A stretch of 64,000 bases of DNA from Mycolicibacterium tusciae (GTDB lineage Bacteria > Actinomycetota > Actinomycetes > Mycobacteriales > Mycobacteriaceae). The notes under the pieces were generated by a model. The model had not been told where the DNA came from. It saw only the letters and a list, made by a program, of their open reading frames with translations, and searched no databases. A program made the translations under genes and the position numbers. Location of the stretch: contig NZ_MVIM01000011.1 of NCBI RefSeq assembly GCF_002086795.1, forward strand, positions 1-64,000. Reading direction: 5' to 3'. The number at the start of each line of letters is the position of its first letter. The first letter of the stretch is position 1. Below, piece by piece: positions 26,654 to 34,612 of this stretch.

Positions 26654-27655
26654 GTGGTGAGACGCTACGGAGTTCTGTGCGCAATCCTGTTGGTGGTGGC
26701 CGGTTGTGGGGGTCAGCGTGGCGGCGAGAACGGGGCGGCGGCGACCGATCCGACGTCGTGTGAGGTCACGTCCGACGCCAGGCTGAGCATCGCGACGGGC
26801 AACACGACCGGGGTGTACTACGCCCTCGGTGGCGCCTACGCCGAAGCCATCAATCAGCAGACCGATGGCAAGTTGAAGGCCACCGCCGCCGAGACGTCGG
26901 CCTCGCTGCAAAACATTCAGCAACTCGTGGCCGGCACCCATCAGGTGGCGTTCTCGCTGGCCGACACCGCGGCCGACGCGGTCAACGGCATGGCGGCGTT
27001 CGACGACGACCAGCCGATCGCCGCGCTGACCCGGCTGTACCCCAACTACACCCAGGTGATCGTCCGCAGCGACGCAGGCATCAACTCGATCCTCGACATG
27101 CGCGGCAAGCGGGTGTCCACCGGTTCGCCGAACTCCGGCACCGAGGTGATCGCCAACCGCATGCTGGAGGCCGCCGGTCTCGACCCGAAGACCGATGTGC
27201 AGGCCCAGCGCACCGAACTCGGCAAGACGGTCGAAGGAATGAAGGACGGTTCGATCGATGCGATGTTCTGGTCGGGCGGGCTGCCGACCGGCGGCATCAC
27301 CGACCTGTTCGTCAGCCAGCGCGACAACGTCAAGTTCATCGACGTGACCGACACGCTGCCGAAGTTGCAGAACATCAACCCGATCTACGAAGAGGGCGTC
27401 ATCCCGGCCGACACATATCAGACGCCCACGGACGTCGCGACCGTCGTGGTGCCCAATCTGCTTCTGGTCAAGAACGATATGGACGGCAACACCGCCTGCG
27501 TGCTGACCAAGGCGCTGTTCGACCACAAGCCCGAACTGGTCAAGGTCAACAAGGCGGCCGAAGGCATCTCGCTGGACACCGCCCGCGAGACCATGCCCGT
27601 GCCGCTGCATCCCGGCGCCAAGCGCGCCCTCGACGACCTCGGCGCGGCGAACTGA
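26654..27655 (+). CDS. TAXI-type TRAP transporter solute-binding lipoprotein
   Basis: 333 aa. The signal peptide ends in a lipobox (LLVVAGC, Cys18), so the mature protein should be a lipoprotein. The mature part has the TAXI signature: LSIATGNTTGVYYALGGAYAE, then TAAETSASLQNIQQLV, and RMLEAAGLDPKTDV. It captures a solute, typically an organic acid anion, for the adjacent fused permease. GTG 26654 or the next GTG (26657) could start it. It follows the KstR2-regulated SDRs by 55 bases with no operator of its own that I can see. Confidence 0.9.
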   Translation: MVRRYGVLCAILLVVAGCGGQRGGENGAAATDPTSCEVTSDARLSIATGNTTGVYYALGGAYAEAINQQTDGKLKATAAETSASLQNIQQLVAGTHQVAFSLADTAADAVNGMAAFDDDQPIAALTRLYPNYTQVIVRSDAGINSILDMRGKRVSTGSPNSGTEVIANRMLEAAGLDPKTDVQAQRTELGKTVEGMKDGSIDAMFWSGGLPTGGITDLFVSQRDNVKFIDVTDTLPKLQNINPIYEEGVIPADTYQTPTDVATVVVPNLLLVKNDMDGNTACVLTKALFDHKPELVKVNKAAEGISLDTARETMPVPLHPGAKRALDDLGAAN

Positions 27656-29715
27656 CCTCCACCGAAGCGGCTGCGTCGGCCGCCTACGAGGACGAGAAGC
27701 CGGCCCGGCGGCTGACCGGCTGGGTTCACCACCTGGTGACCGTGGGCTGTGTCCTGATCGGGCTGTTCGCGCTGTATCAGGTGTTCTTCCCGCTGGCGCA
27801 GGGCAATCAGGTTTCGCTGATCCTGTTCCTGGCGGCGGTCCTTCCACTCACGCTGCTGTGTTACCGATCCGGTGTGCGGTTGCGCCGCCGAACGACGGAA
27901 AAGACGGAGAACACCGACGACGCGCCGCGGCAGAATCCGACGTGGTTCGACTGGCTGCTGGCGGCGACCGCGCTGCTGGCCTGCCTGTATCCGGTGTTGC
28001 CGTTCCAAATCGGTGACGGCGGAGGGGGATTCGACGAGTTTCTCAGCAGGCAGAGCACACCCGCGATGCTCGATGTCGTCGTCGGAACGATCGTCGTCCT
28101 ACTCGTCCTTGAGGCGTGCCGCCGGACCACCGGCGTGGCGTTGCCCACCGTGTGCCTGCTTGCACTGGGTTACGCCTACTACGGCGGGTACCTGCCGCAG
28201 GGGGCGGCGATCGCCCACGCCGGCGTGGATTGGGTGCAGATCGTCAGCGCGTCGTTCATGCAGTCGACGGGATTGTACGGCGTGCCACTGGATGTCGCGG
28301 CGACCTACATCGTGTTGTTCACCATCTACGGCGCGGTGCTCGAGGCGTCAGGGGCGAGCAAGTTCTTCATCGACCTTTCGTTCGCCGCGTTCCGCCGGTC
28401 GCGGGCGGCACCGGGACGGACGGTGACACTGGCCGGGTTCCTGATGGGCAGTGTGTCCGGATCCGGGACGGCGACGACGGTCAGCTTGGGGTCGGTGACG
28501 TGGCCGGTGTTGCGCCGCGCCGGGTACCCGCGCGAAAACGCGGGCGGAATGCTGGCGGCCGCGGGCATCGGCGCGATCCTGTCGCCGCCGACGCTCGGCG
28601 CTGCGGCGTTCATCATCGCCGAGTACCTCGGGGTGCCGTACCTGACCGTCCTGGTCTGGGCGGTGGTGCCGACGATTCTGTACTACCTGGGCATTCTGCT
28701 GGCCGTCGAGATCGACGCGCGGCGGTACGGCACGCGCGAGGTCGATGTCGACGCAGGATCGTTCTGGCGTCTGCTCGGCAGGTTCGGTTACCACCTCATC
28801 TCGCTGGTGATGATCGTCGTATTCCTCGCGCTGGATGTGTCGGCGATGCGCGCGGTCGTCTACGCCATCGCCGTCCAGATCGTGCTGTCGTATTTCGACC
28901 GCGAACACCGACTGACCCCGGTGCGGCTCTACCGGGCGCTGGCCACCGGGGTGCGCGGCGTGCTCTCGGTGGCGGCGGTGTGCGCGGCTGCGGGCGTTGT
29001 CGCCGCGATGATCACGCGCACGGGACTCGGTCTGCAGCTGAACTCCATCCTCGTCAACACCGCCCGCCTCATATCTGAAAACCCAACGGTCGTATTGATT
29101 TTCACGGCGATATTCGCCGCGTTGGCGGTCTCGGTGCTAGGGCTCGCGGTGCCCGTCACCGCGTCGTTCGTGATCAGCTGGGTTATCGTCGGGCCCGCGC
29201 TGCAGGACCTGGGTGTCGCCGCGCCGGCGGTGGCGATGTTCGTCTTCTATTTCGCGGTGCTCTCCGAAGTCACGCCGCCGACGGCGCTGGCGTCGGTGGC
29301 GGCGTCGGCGATCACCGGCGGTCGTGTCATCCCCACGATGATGCAGACGTGGAAGTACACCCTGCCCGCGTTCCTCGTCCCGTTCGCGTTCGTCTTGACC
29401 GACAACGGTGAAGGTCTGCTCGGTCTGCGGTCGTTCGTCGACATGGTGTGGACAGGCGCGGTGGCCGCGCTGGCGGTGGCCGCGCTGGCTGTCGTCACTG
29501 GCGGCTGGATGATCCGGCGGGCGGGCTGGCCCGAGCGCGTGCTGTGCGTACCGGCGTCCGCGCTGCTGCTCTATCTGAACCCGGTGACGATCGCCGTCGG
29601 TGCGGGTCTGTTGGCGGTGGCCGCGGCGGTGAACGTCGTCATGGCTCGCAGACGACCATCGGAATCACCCGATCAGCAGCCTCCCGATATCCCCGATACG
29701 GCGGGTACATCTTGA
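27652..29715 (+). CDS. TRAP transporter fused permease (DctQM, TAXI type)
   Basis: About 687 aa with roughly 16-18 membrane segments: a small DctQ-like part followed by a DctM-like part with MGSVSGSGTATTVSLGSVTWP and AAAGIGAILSPPTLGAAAF. Together with the upstream binding protein it forms a sodium-dependent uptake system. There is no ATG/GTG/TTG before GTG 27736, yet the preceding 28 in-frame codons read like a normal cytoplasmic N-terminus (TSTEAAASAAYEDEKPARR). I therefore propose a CTG start at 27652 inside CTGA shared with the upstream stop; GTG 27736 is the fallback. The 3' end overlaps the convergent ddn-like gene by 77 bp. Confidence 0.85.
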   Translation: MTSTEAAASAAYEDEKPARRLTGWVHHLVTVGCVLIGLFALYQVFFPLAQGNQVSLILFLAAVLPLTLLCYRSGVRLRRRTTEKTENTDDAPRQNPTWFDWLLAATALLACLYPVLPFQIGDGGGGFDEFLSRQSTPAMLDVVVGTIVVLLVLEACRRTTGVALPTVCLLALGYAYYGGYLPQGAAIAHAGVDWVQIVSASFMQSTGLYGVPLDVAATYIVLFTIYGAVLEASGASKFFIDLSFAAFRRSRAAPGRTVTLAGFLMGSVSGSGTATTVSLGSVTWPVLRRAGYPRENAGGMLAAAGIGAILSPPTLGAAAFIIAEYLGVPYLTVLVWAVVPTILYYLGILLAVEIDARRYGTREVDVDAGSFWRLLGRFGYHLISLVMIVVFLALDVSAMRAVVYAIAVQIVLSYFDREHRLTPVRLYRALATGVRGVLSVAAVCAAAGVVAAMITRTGLGLQLNSILVNTARLISENPTVVLIFTAIFAALAVSVLGLAVPVTASFVISWVIVGPALQDLGVAAPAVAMFVFYFAVLSEVTPPTALASVAASAITGGRVIPTMMQTWKYTLPAFLVPFAFVLTDNGEGLLGLRSFVDMVWTGAVAALAVAALAVVTGGWMIRRAGWPERVLCVPASALLLYLNPVTIAVGAGLLAVAAAVNVVMARRRPSESPDQQPPDIPDTAGTS

Positions 29716-30082
29716 TCAGGCTGGGCCAGTAGCGCTTTCGCTCTTCCACGGTCGCGTCCCTGGCGATCAGATCGAACTGCCGGTCGCGGATCTGCACCCG
29801 CACTTCGGGATTGGACTCGATATTGAGATACCACGCCGGATCGGAATCGCGTCCCCCGAACGAGGCCGGCAGTATCACCCGATCGCCGTCGGCCAGATAT
29901 AGCGTCGGTGTGGTGCGCGGGCGACCGGTCTTGCGTCCCGTCGTGGTGACCAGCGCCGCGGGAAACCAGAGCAGTCTGGCGCCGACGCGGCCGTTGGTGC
30001 GGCGGTAGACCCAGATGTGCGCGCGGGCGAAGTACTTCATGGCCGCCCGCAGCGGCCGGGAGTTGCGGATAGCGCCTGCCAT
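29639..30082 (-). CDS. Ddn-like F420(deazaflavin)-dependent nitroreductase, paralogue
   Basis: 147 aa. It shares with the neighbouring ddn the blocks ALVTTTGRKTGRPRTTPTLY, ASFGGRDSDPAWYLNIESNP, LIARDATVEERKRYWPSL and the ending RVIPMVVCEP. The family binds F420H2 and reduces quinones or nitroimidazoles. It is less like Rv3547 than the next gene. Its last 77 bases lie antisense to the end of the TRAP permease gene; both frames look real there. Confidence 0.88.
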   Translation of the reverse strand: MAGAIRNSRPLRAAMKYFARAHIWVYRRTNGRVGARLLWFPAALVTTTGRKTGRPRTTPTLYLADGDRVILPASFGGRDSDPAWYLNIESNPEVRVQIRDRQFDLIARDATVEERKRYWPSLIKMYPPYRGYREAADRVIPMVVCEP

Positions 30083-30133
30083 ACCGCGTGTCTAGCCGTC
30101 TGGAAGTCTCGGCAAACCCTTGACCGAGCGTTG

Positions 30134-30589
30134 TCAGGGTTCGCAGATGACGAGCGGGATCACCCGGTCGGTCCAGGATTTGTAATCCTCATAAGACGGA
30201 TACATCTCGACGAGGCGCGGCCAGTACTTCGCGCGTTCCTCCTCGGTGGCGTCGCGCGCGGTGAGATCGAGGATCTCTTTCTTGATTTGCACCTGGACTT
30301 TCGGGTTGGCCTTCAGGTTCAGGTACCACATCGGATGCTTGTCGCTGCCGCCCTTGGAGGCCGCGACGACGACGGTGTCGCCGTCGCGGTGGAAGTACAG
30401 CGGGCTGATCCGCGGCTCACCGGTCTTGCGGCCCGTGGTGGTCAGCAGTGCCACCGGGATGCCCTGGAAATCGCTGCCGAAGCCTTCGCCCCCGCTACGT
30501 CGGTACATGTAGGTGTTGAGCTTCGACATCCACTTGATGAAGGTGTCGGACGCCTTCGTGTCCGTGAAGCGGGGGCGCGATTTGGCCAT
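30134..30589 (-). CDS. ddn: Deazaflavin-dependent nitroreductase Ddn
   Basis: 151 aa, the same length as M. tuberculosis Ddn (Rv3547) and very similar over IPVALLTTTGRKTGEPR, KGGSDKHPMWYLNLKANP, LDLTARDATEEERAKYW and the ending VIPLVICEP. Ddn uses F420H2 to reduce quinones and activates the drug pretomanid. It sits next to fadA5 as in M. tuberculosis. AGGA precedes the ATG. Cytoplasmic or membrane-associated through its N-terminus. Confidence 0.93.
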   Translation of the reverse strand: MAKSRPRFTDTKASDTFIKWMSKLNTYMYRRSGGEGFGSDFQGIPVALLTTTGRKTGEPRISPLYFHRDGDTVVVAASKGGSDKHPMWYLNLKANPKVQVQIKKEILDLTARDATEEERAKYWPRLVEMYPSYEDYKSWTDRVIPLVICEP

Positions 30590-30599
30590 GCACGTGATC

Positions 30600-30989
30600 C
30601 TAAGACGAGGTGAGGAACGGGCGAATCCCTGCGCGGATGTGGTGGATCAGACCGTCGGCCGGAATCTGGAACGTCTCGTCGATGTGCGCGCCGACCTTGC
30701 GCCCCAACAGAGAAGGCTTCGTCACGAGATCGAACTTCGCCCGGATGGTGTTGCCGTCGACGACGGTGAACTCGGGCACGGTCGTCGCCTGGATCACCCG
30801 GTACTGCAAGCCGCGATTCAGGCTGCGGCGCAGGTGATCTCCCGAGAATCCGGTCTTGAGCCCCACCTCGATGCGCGTGCATCCGGGCGCGAACGGCACC
30901 TTGTCCGCGTCGTGAGAGACCAGCGCGTCGATGTAGGACTGGGCGGCCGCGATGCGCTGGGCTTCCATGGACGATGGGGCCGCGGACAT
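30600..30989 (-). CDS. NTF2/SnoaL-fold small protein downstream of fadA5
   Basis: 129 aa. The pattern (AQSYIDALVSHDADKVPFAP at the N-terminus, LRRSLNRGLQYRVI, then beta strands ending in FQIPADGLIHHIRAGIRP) suggests the NTF2-like cone fold found in SnoaL-type isomerases, ketosteroid isomerases and epoxide hydrolases. A steroid-related reaction is tempting but unproven. The start overlaps the fadA5 stop (ATGA), so it is co-transcribed and under KstR. No counterpart lies at this position in M. tuberculosis. Confidence 0.75.
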   Translation of the reverse strand: MSAAPSSMEAQRIAAAQSYIDALVSHDADKVPFAPGCTRIEVGLKTGFSGDHLRRSLNRGLQYRVIQATTVPEFTVVDGNTIRAKFDLVTKPSLLGRKVGAHIDETFQIPADGLIHHIRAGIRPFLTSS

Positions 30990-32152
30990 CAGATCCGCTC
31001 GATGATCGTTCCGGTGGACAGAGCGCCGCCAGCGCACATCGTGATGAGTGCGGTGCTCTGATCCGTGCGCTCCAGCTCGTGCAGGGCGGTGGTGATCAGG
31101 CGGGCGCCGGTCGATCCGACGGGGTGGCCGAGCGCGATCGCGCCGCCGTTGACGTTCACCTTGTCCATGTCCGGGTTGTGCACCCGCGCCCACGACAACA
31201 CGACCGACGCGAACGCCTCGTTGATCTCGGTGATGTCGATGTCGCCCATTTTCATGCCGGCCTTCTCGAGCACCTTCGCCGTCGACTGCACCGGGCCGTC
31301 GAGGTGGTAATACGGCTCGGCACCGACGAGCGCGTGGCTGACGATCCGCGCCCTCGGCTTCAGACCGAGCGCCTTGGCCTTGTCCTCGTCCATCCACAGC
31401 ACGGCGGCGGCGCCGTCGGAGATCTGCGATGACGTCCCCGCGGTATGAATACCGCCCTCGATCACGGGCTTGAGCGAGTTCAGACCCTCCAGCGTGGTCT
31501 CCCGCAGGCCCTGGTCCTTGCTCACGATGTGACGGTCGCTGGTCGGCTGCTTGTTCTCGTCGAGCACCGGCGCCTCGATACCGCTGATCTCGCGGTCGAA
31601 GCGCCCCTCGGCCCAGGCCTGGGCGGCCTTGCGTTGCGAGTCGAAGCCGAACTGGTCGATGTCTGCGCGGGTGATGCCGCGGCGCTGGGCGATGCGCTCG
31701 GCGGCGGTGAACTGGTCGGGCAGGTCGATGTCCCACGACGAGGGCCGCAGGATCCCGCGATCGGGGCCGGCGTTGGCGCCAAGCCCGACGCGGCTCATGG
31801 CCTCGATGCCACACGCGATGCCGACGTCGATGGCGCCGGCCGCGATCAGACCCATGATCAGGCCGTTGGCCTGCTGGGCGCTGCCGCACTGGCAGTCGAC
31901 GGTGGTGGCGCCGACGTGGTCGGGCAACCCGGCGACCAGCCAGCTGACCCGCGTGATGTTGTTGGACTGCTCGCCGAACTGCGTGACGCAGCCGCCGATG
32001 ACCTGCTCGACGTCACCGGCATCGATACCGGCCTTTTCGACTAGAGCCTTTTGTGTTGCGCCCAGCAACTCGGTGGCGTGTAGGCCGGATAGCCATCCGT
32101 TCCGCTTACCGATCGGACTGCGAGTGGCTTCAACGATGACAGGGTTACCCAT
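30989..32152 (-). CDS. fadA5: Steroid side-chain thiolase FadA5
   Basis: 387 aa thiolase. Cys89 in VDCQCGSAQQANG is the nucleophile; His343 is in GHPVGSTGARL and Cys373 in MCAGGALSTG. FadA5 (Rv3546) cleaves acetyl-CoA from the 3-ketoacyl-CoA of the cholesterol side chain. It is divergent from cyp125. A TAGCCT -10 hexamer six bases upstream predicts a leaderless message, with a KstR operator overlapping it. Confidence 0.95.
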   Translation of the reverse strand: MGNPVIVEATRSPIGKRNGWLSGLHATELLGATQKALVEKAGIDAGDVEQVIGGCVTQFGEQSNNITRVSWLVAGLPDHVGATTVDCQCGSAQQANGLIMGLIAAGAIDVGIACGIEAMSRVGLGANAGPDRGILRPSSWDIDLPDQFTAAERIAQRRGITRADIDQFGFDSQRKAAQAWAEGRFDREISGIEAPVLDENKQPTSDRHIVSKDQGLRETTLEGLNSLKPVIEGGIHTAGTSSQISDGAAAVLWMDEDKAKALGLKPRARIVSHALVGAEPYYHLDGPVQSTAKVLEKAGMKMGDIDITEINEAFASVVLSWARVHNPDMDKVNVNGGAIALGHPVGSTGARLITTALHELERTDQSTALITMCAGGALSTGTIIERI

Positions 32153-32158
32153 TCCGTC

Positions 32159-32164
32159 AGGCTA
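32159..32164 (-). promoter_or_regulatory. Predicted -10 element of leaderless fadA5 promoter
   Basis: TAGCCT on the minus strand, six bases before ATG 32152. It overlaps the end of the KstR operator at 32163 by two bases. Confidence 0.6.
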
Positions 32165-32176
32165 GAACACGTTTCA
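32163..32176. promoter_or_regulatory. KstR operator, fadA5 side
   Basis: TAGAACACGTTTCA matches the KstR consensus TnnAACnnGTTnnA. It overlaps the predicted fadA5 -10 element, the expected place for repression. Confidence 0.9.
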
Positions 32177-32241
32177 TTACTCTGACAAGCGAGGATGGTG
32201 ACCTGCCTTTTATCTGCGGAGAAGGCATGTTTTACTGGCAC

Positions 32242-32255
32242 TAGAACACGTTGCA
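32242..32255. promoter_or_regulatory. KstR operator, cyp125 side
   Basis: TAGAACACGTTGCA matches TnnAACnnGTTnnA and lies 27 bases before the cyp125 ATG. It is 79 bases from the fadA5-side site, so each operon appears to have its own operator. Confidence 0.9.
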
Positions 32256-32282
32256 ATTTGTGTTGAAAAGGAGCGCACGGTC

Positions 32283-33536
32283 ATGGCACCCCACAACATT
32301 CCCGCAGACTTCGACTTCCTCGACGCGAGCCTGAACCTCGAGCGTCTACCCGTGGAGGAGCTCGCCGAGCTGCGGGCCTCGGACCCCGTCCACTGGGTGG
32401 ACGTTCCGGGCGGCACGGGCGGATTCGGAGACAAGGGCTACTGGCTCATCACCAAGCACGCCGACGTCAAAGAGGTGTCGAAGCGCAGCGACCTCTTCGG
32501 CAGTTCGCCCGATGGTGCCATCCCGACGTGGCCCCAGGGGATGACCCGCGACGCCATCGACTTGCAGAAGGCGGTGCTGTTGAACATGGACGCGCCGCAG
32601 CACACCCGGTTACGCAAGATCATCTCCCGCGGCTTCACGCCGCGTGCGGTGGGGCGGCTCGAGGACGAGCTGCGCGCCCGTGCCCAGAAGATCGCCGAGA
32701 CCGCCGCGGCGGAAGGCTCCGGAGACTTCGTCGAACAGGTCTCGTGCGAGCTGCCGTTGCAGGCGATCGCCGAACTGCTCGGTGTGCCGCAGGACGACCG
32801 TGACAAGCTGTTCCGCTGGTCCAACGAGATGACCGCCGGTGAGGATCCGGAGTACGCCGATGTCGATCCGGCGATTTCCTCGTTCGAGCTGATCCAGTAC
32901 GCGATGAAGATGGCCGAGGAGAGGGCCAAGAACCCGACCGAGGACATCGTCACCAAGCTGATCGAGGCCGACATCGAGGGCGAGAAACTGTCCGACGACG
33001 AGTTCGGCTTCTTCGTCGTGATGCTCGCGGTCGCGGGCAACGAGACCACGCGCAACTCGATCACCCACGGCATGATCGCGTTCTCCCAGCATCCCGATCA
33101 GTGGGAGCTGTACAAGAAGGAGCGCCCCGCCACCGCTGCGGACGAGATCATCCGCTGGGCCACACCGGTATCCGCGTTCCAGCGCACCGCGCTCGAGGAC
33201 ACCGAGCTCGCGGGCGTGAAGATCAAGAAGGGCGAGCGTGTGGTGATGTCCTACCGCTCGGCCAACTTCGACGACGAGGTCTTCGACAGTCCTCATCAAT
33301 TCAATATCCTTCGGGATCCGAACCCCCACGTCGGCTTCGGCGGCACCGGTGCGCACTACTGCATCGGTGCGAACCTGGCCCGCATGACCATCAACCTGAT
33401 CTTCAACGCAGTGGCCGACGCGATGCCCGATCTCAAGCCGATCGGGGAGCCCGAGCGGTTGATGTCGGGGTGGCTGAACGGCATCAAGCACTGGCAGGTT
33501 GACTACACGGGAGCGAGCGCACCCGTCGCCCAGTAG
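32283..33536 (+). CDS. cyp125: Steroid C26/C27 monooxygenase Cyp125
   Basis: 417 aa cytochrome P450. I-helix AGNETTRN (251-258), ExxR motif EIIR (288-291), and heme loop FGGTGAHYCIG with Cys360. Cyp125 (Rv3545c) oxidises the terminal methyl of the cholesterol or cholestenone side chain to start its beta-oxidation. GGAG lies about nine bases before ATG 32283. First gene of the side-chain (igr) operon. Confidence 0.95.
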   Translation: MAPHNIPADFDFLDASLNLERLPVEELAELRASDPVHWVDVPGGTGGFGDKGYWLITKHADVKEVSKRSDLFGSSPDGAIPTWPQGMTRDAIDLQKAVLLNMDAPQHTRLRKIISRGFTPRAVGRLEDELRARAQKIAETAAAEGSGDFVEQVSCELPLQAIAELLGVPQDDRDKLFRWSNEMTAGEDPEYADVDPAISSFELIQYAMKMAEERAKNPTEDIVTKLIEADIEGEKLSDDEFGFFVVMLAVAGNETTRNSITHGMIAFSQHPDQWELYKKERPATAADEIIRWATPVSAFQRTALEDTELAGVKIKKGERVVMSYRSANFDDEVFDSPHQFNILRDPNPHVGFGGTGAHYCIGANLARMTINLIFNAVADAMPDLKPIGEPERLMSGWLNGIKHWQVDYTGASAPVAQ

Positions 33537-33586
33537 CTTTCGCGGATCACGCGCGCGGTGCGCGCAGTCGGCTCAAGGAGGATTCG

Positions 33587-34612
33587 GTGGATTTCAGTCC
33601 GGACGAAGGGCAGCAGGCTGTCGCCGATGTGGTGACGTCGGCGCTCGGCAGGGACAACAGCTGGGACGCGCTGGTGTCCGGCGGCATCACGGCCTTCGGC
33701 GTACCCGACCGCCTCGGTGGCGACGGTCTGGGCCTCGCCGAGGTCGGCACCGCACTCATCGAGATCGGCCGACACGGCACCGTGAGCCCCGCGCTTGCGA
33801 CGCTGGGTCTCGGGTTGATCCCGCTGCTGGAGCTGGCGTCCGACGAGCAGCAGGATCGCTACCTCGCCGGGGTGCCGAAGGGCTCCGTGCTCACCGCGGC
33901 GCTCAACGAGCCCGGCGCACCGCTGCCGGACCGGCCCGCGACTGTGCTTTCCGCCGTCTCCGGCGGGCTGAAGCTGAACGGGGTCAAGGTCGCGGTTCCC
34001 TATGCGGAGCAGGCGGATTGGCTGATCGTGACCGCTGGCGGCGCTGTTGCGGTGATCTCCCCGAAGGCCGCGGGCGTACAGGTGGTCAAGACGCCGACCG
34101 CCAATCACGGCGACGAGTACTCGGTGACGTTCTCCGATGCCGAGGTCGACGGGGTGCTCGACGGTGCGCAGCCGCGGCGGGTGAACCAGCTGGCGCTGGC
34201 GGGCATCGGCGCGTTCGCGTCGGGTCTGGTCGCGGGCGCCCTACGGCTCACCGCGGACTACGTGGCCAACCGTGAGCAGTTCGGCAAGCCGCTGTCGACG
34301 TTCCAGACCGTCGCCGCACAGCTCGCTGAGGTCTACATCGCCTCGCGCACACTGACCTTGGCCGCGACCTCGGTGTTGTGGCGGCTCTCGGAAGGGTTGG
34401 ACGCTGACGACGACACCGACATCCTCGGCTATTGGCTGGCCTCAGAGGCGCCGCCGGCGATGCAGCTGTGCCACCATCTGCACGGTGGGATGGGAATGGA
34501 CATCGACTATCCGATGGACCGCTATTACTCCGGCGTCAAGGACCTGACCCGGCTGGTTGGCGGCCCGTCGCACCGACTCGATCTGGTGGGAGCGCAATGT
34601 ACATCGAACTGA
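33587..34612 (+). CDS. chsE1: Acyl-CoA dehydrogenase subunit ChsE1 (FadE28)
   Basis: 341 aa (339 in M. tuberculosis), a short ACAD subunit with ADYVANREQFGKPLSTFQTVAAQLAE and HHLHGGMGMDIDYPMDRYY near the end. ChsE1-ChsE2 form an alpha2beta2 dehydrogenase for the C22 propanoyl-CoA side chain. A strong AAGGAGG lies just before GTG 33587. It overlaps chsE2 by 16 bases. Confidence 0.93.
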   Translation: MDFSPDEGQQAVADVVTSALGRDNSWDALVSGGITAFGVPDRLGGDGLGLAEVGTALIEIGRHGTVSPALATLGLGLIPLLELASDEQQDRYLAGVPKGSVLTAALNEPGAPLPDRPATVLSAVSGGLKLNGVKVAVPYAEQADWLIVTAGGAVAVISPKAAGVQVVKTPTANHGDEYSVTFSDAEVDGVLDGAQPRRVNQLALAGIGAFASGLVAGALRLTADYVANREQFGKPLSTFQTVAAQLAEVYIASRTLTLAATSVLWRLSEGLDADDDTDILGYWLASEAPPAMQLCHHLHGGMGMDIDYPMDRYYSGVKDLTRLVGGPSHRLDLVGAQCTSN

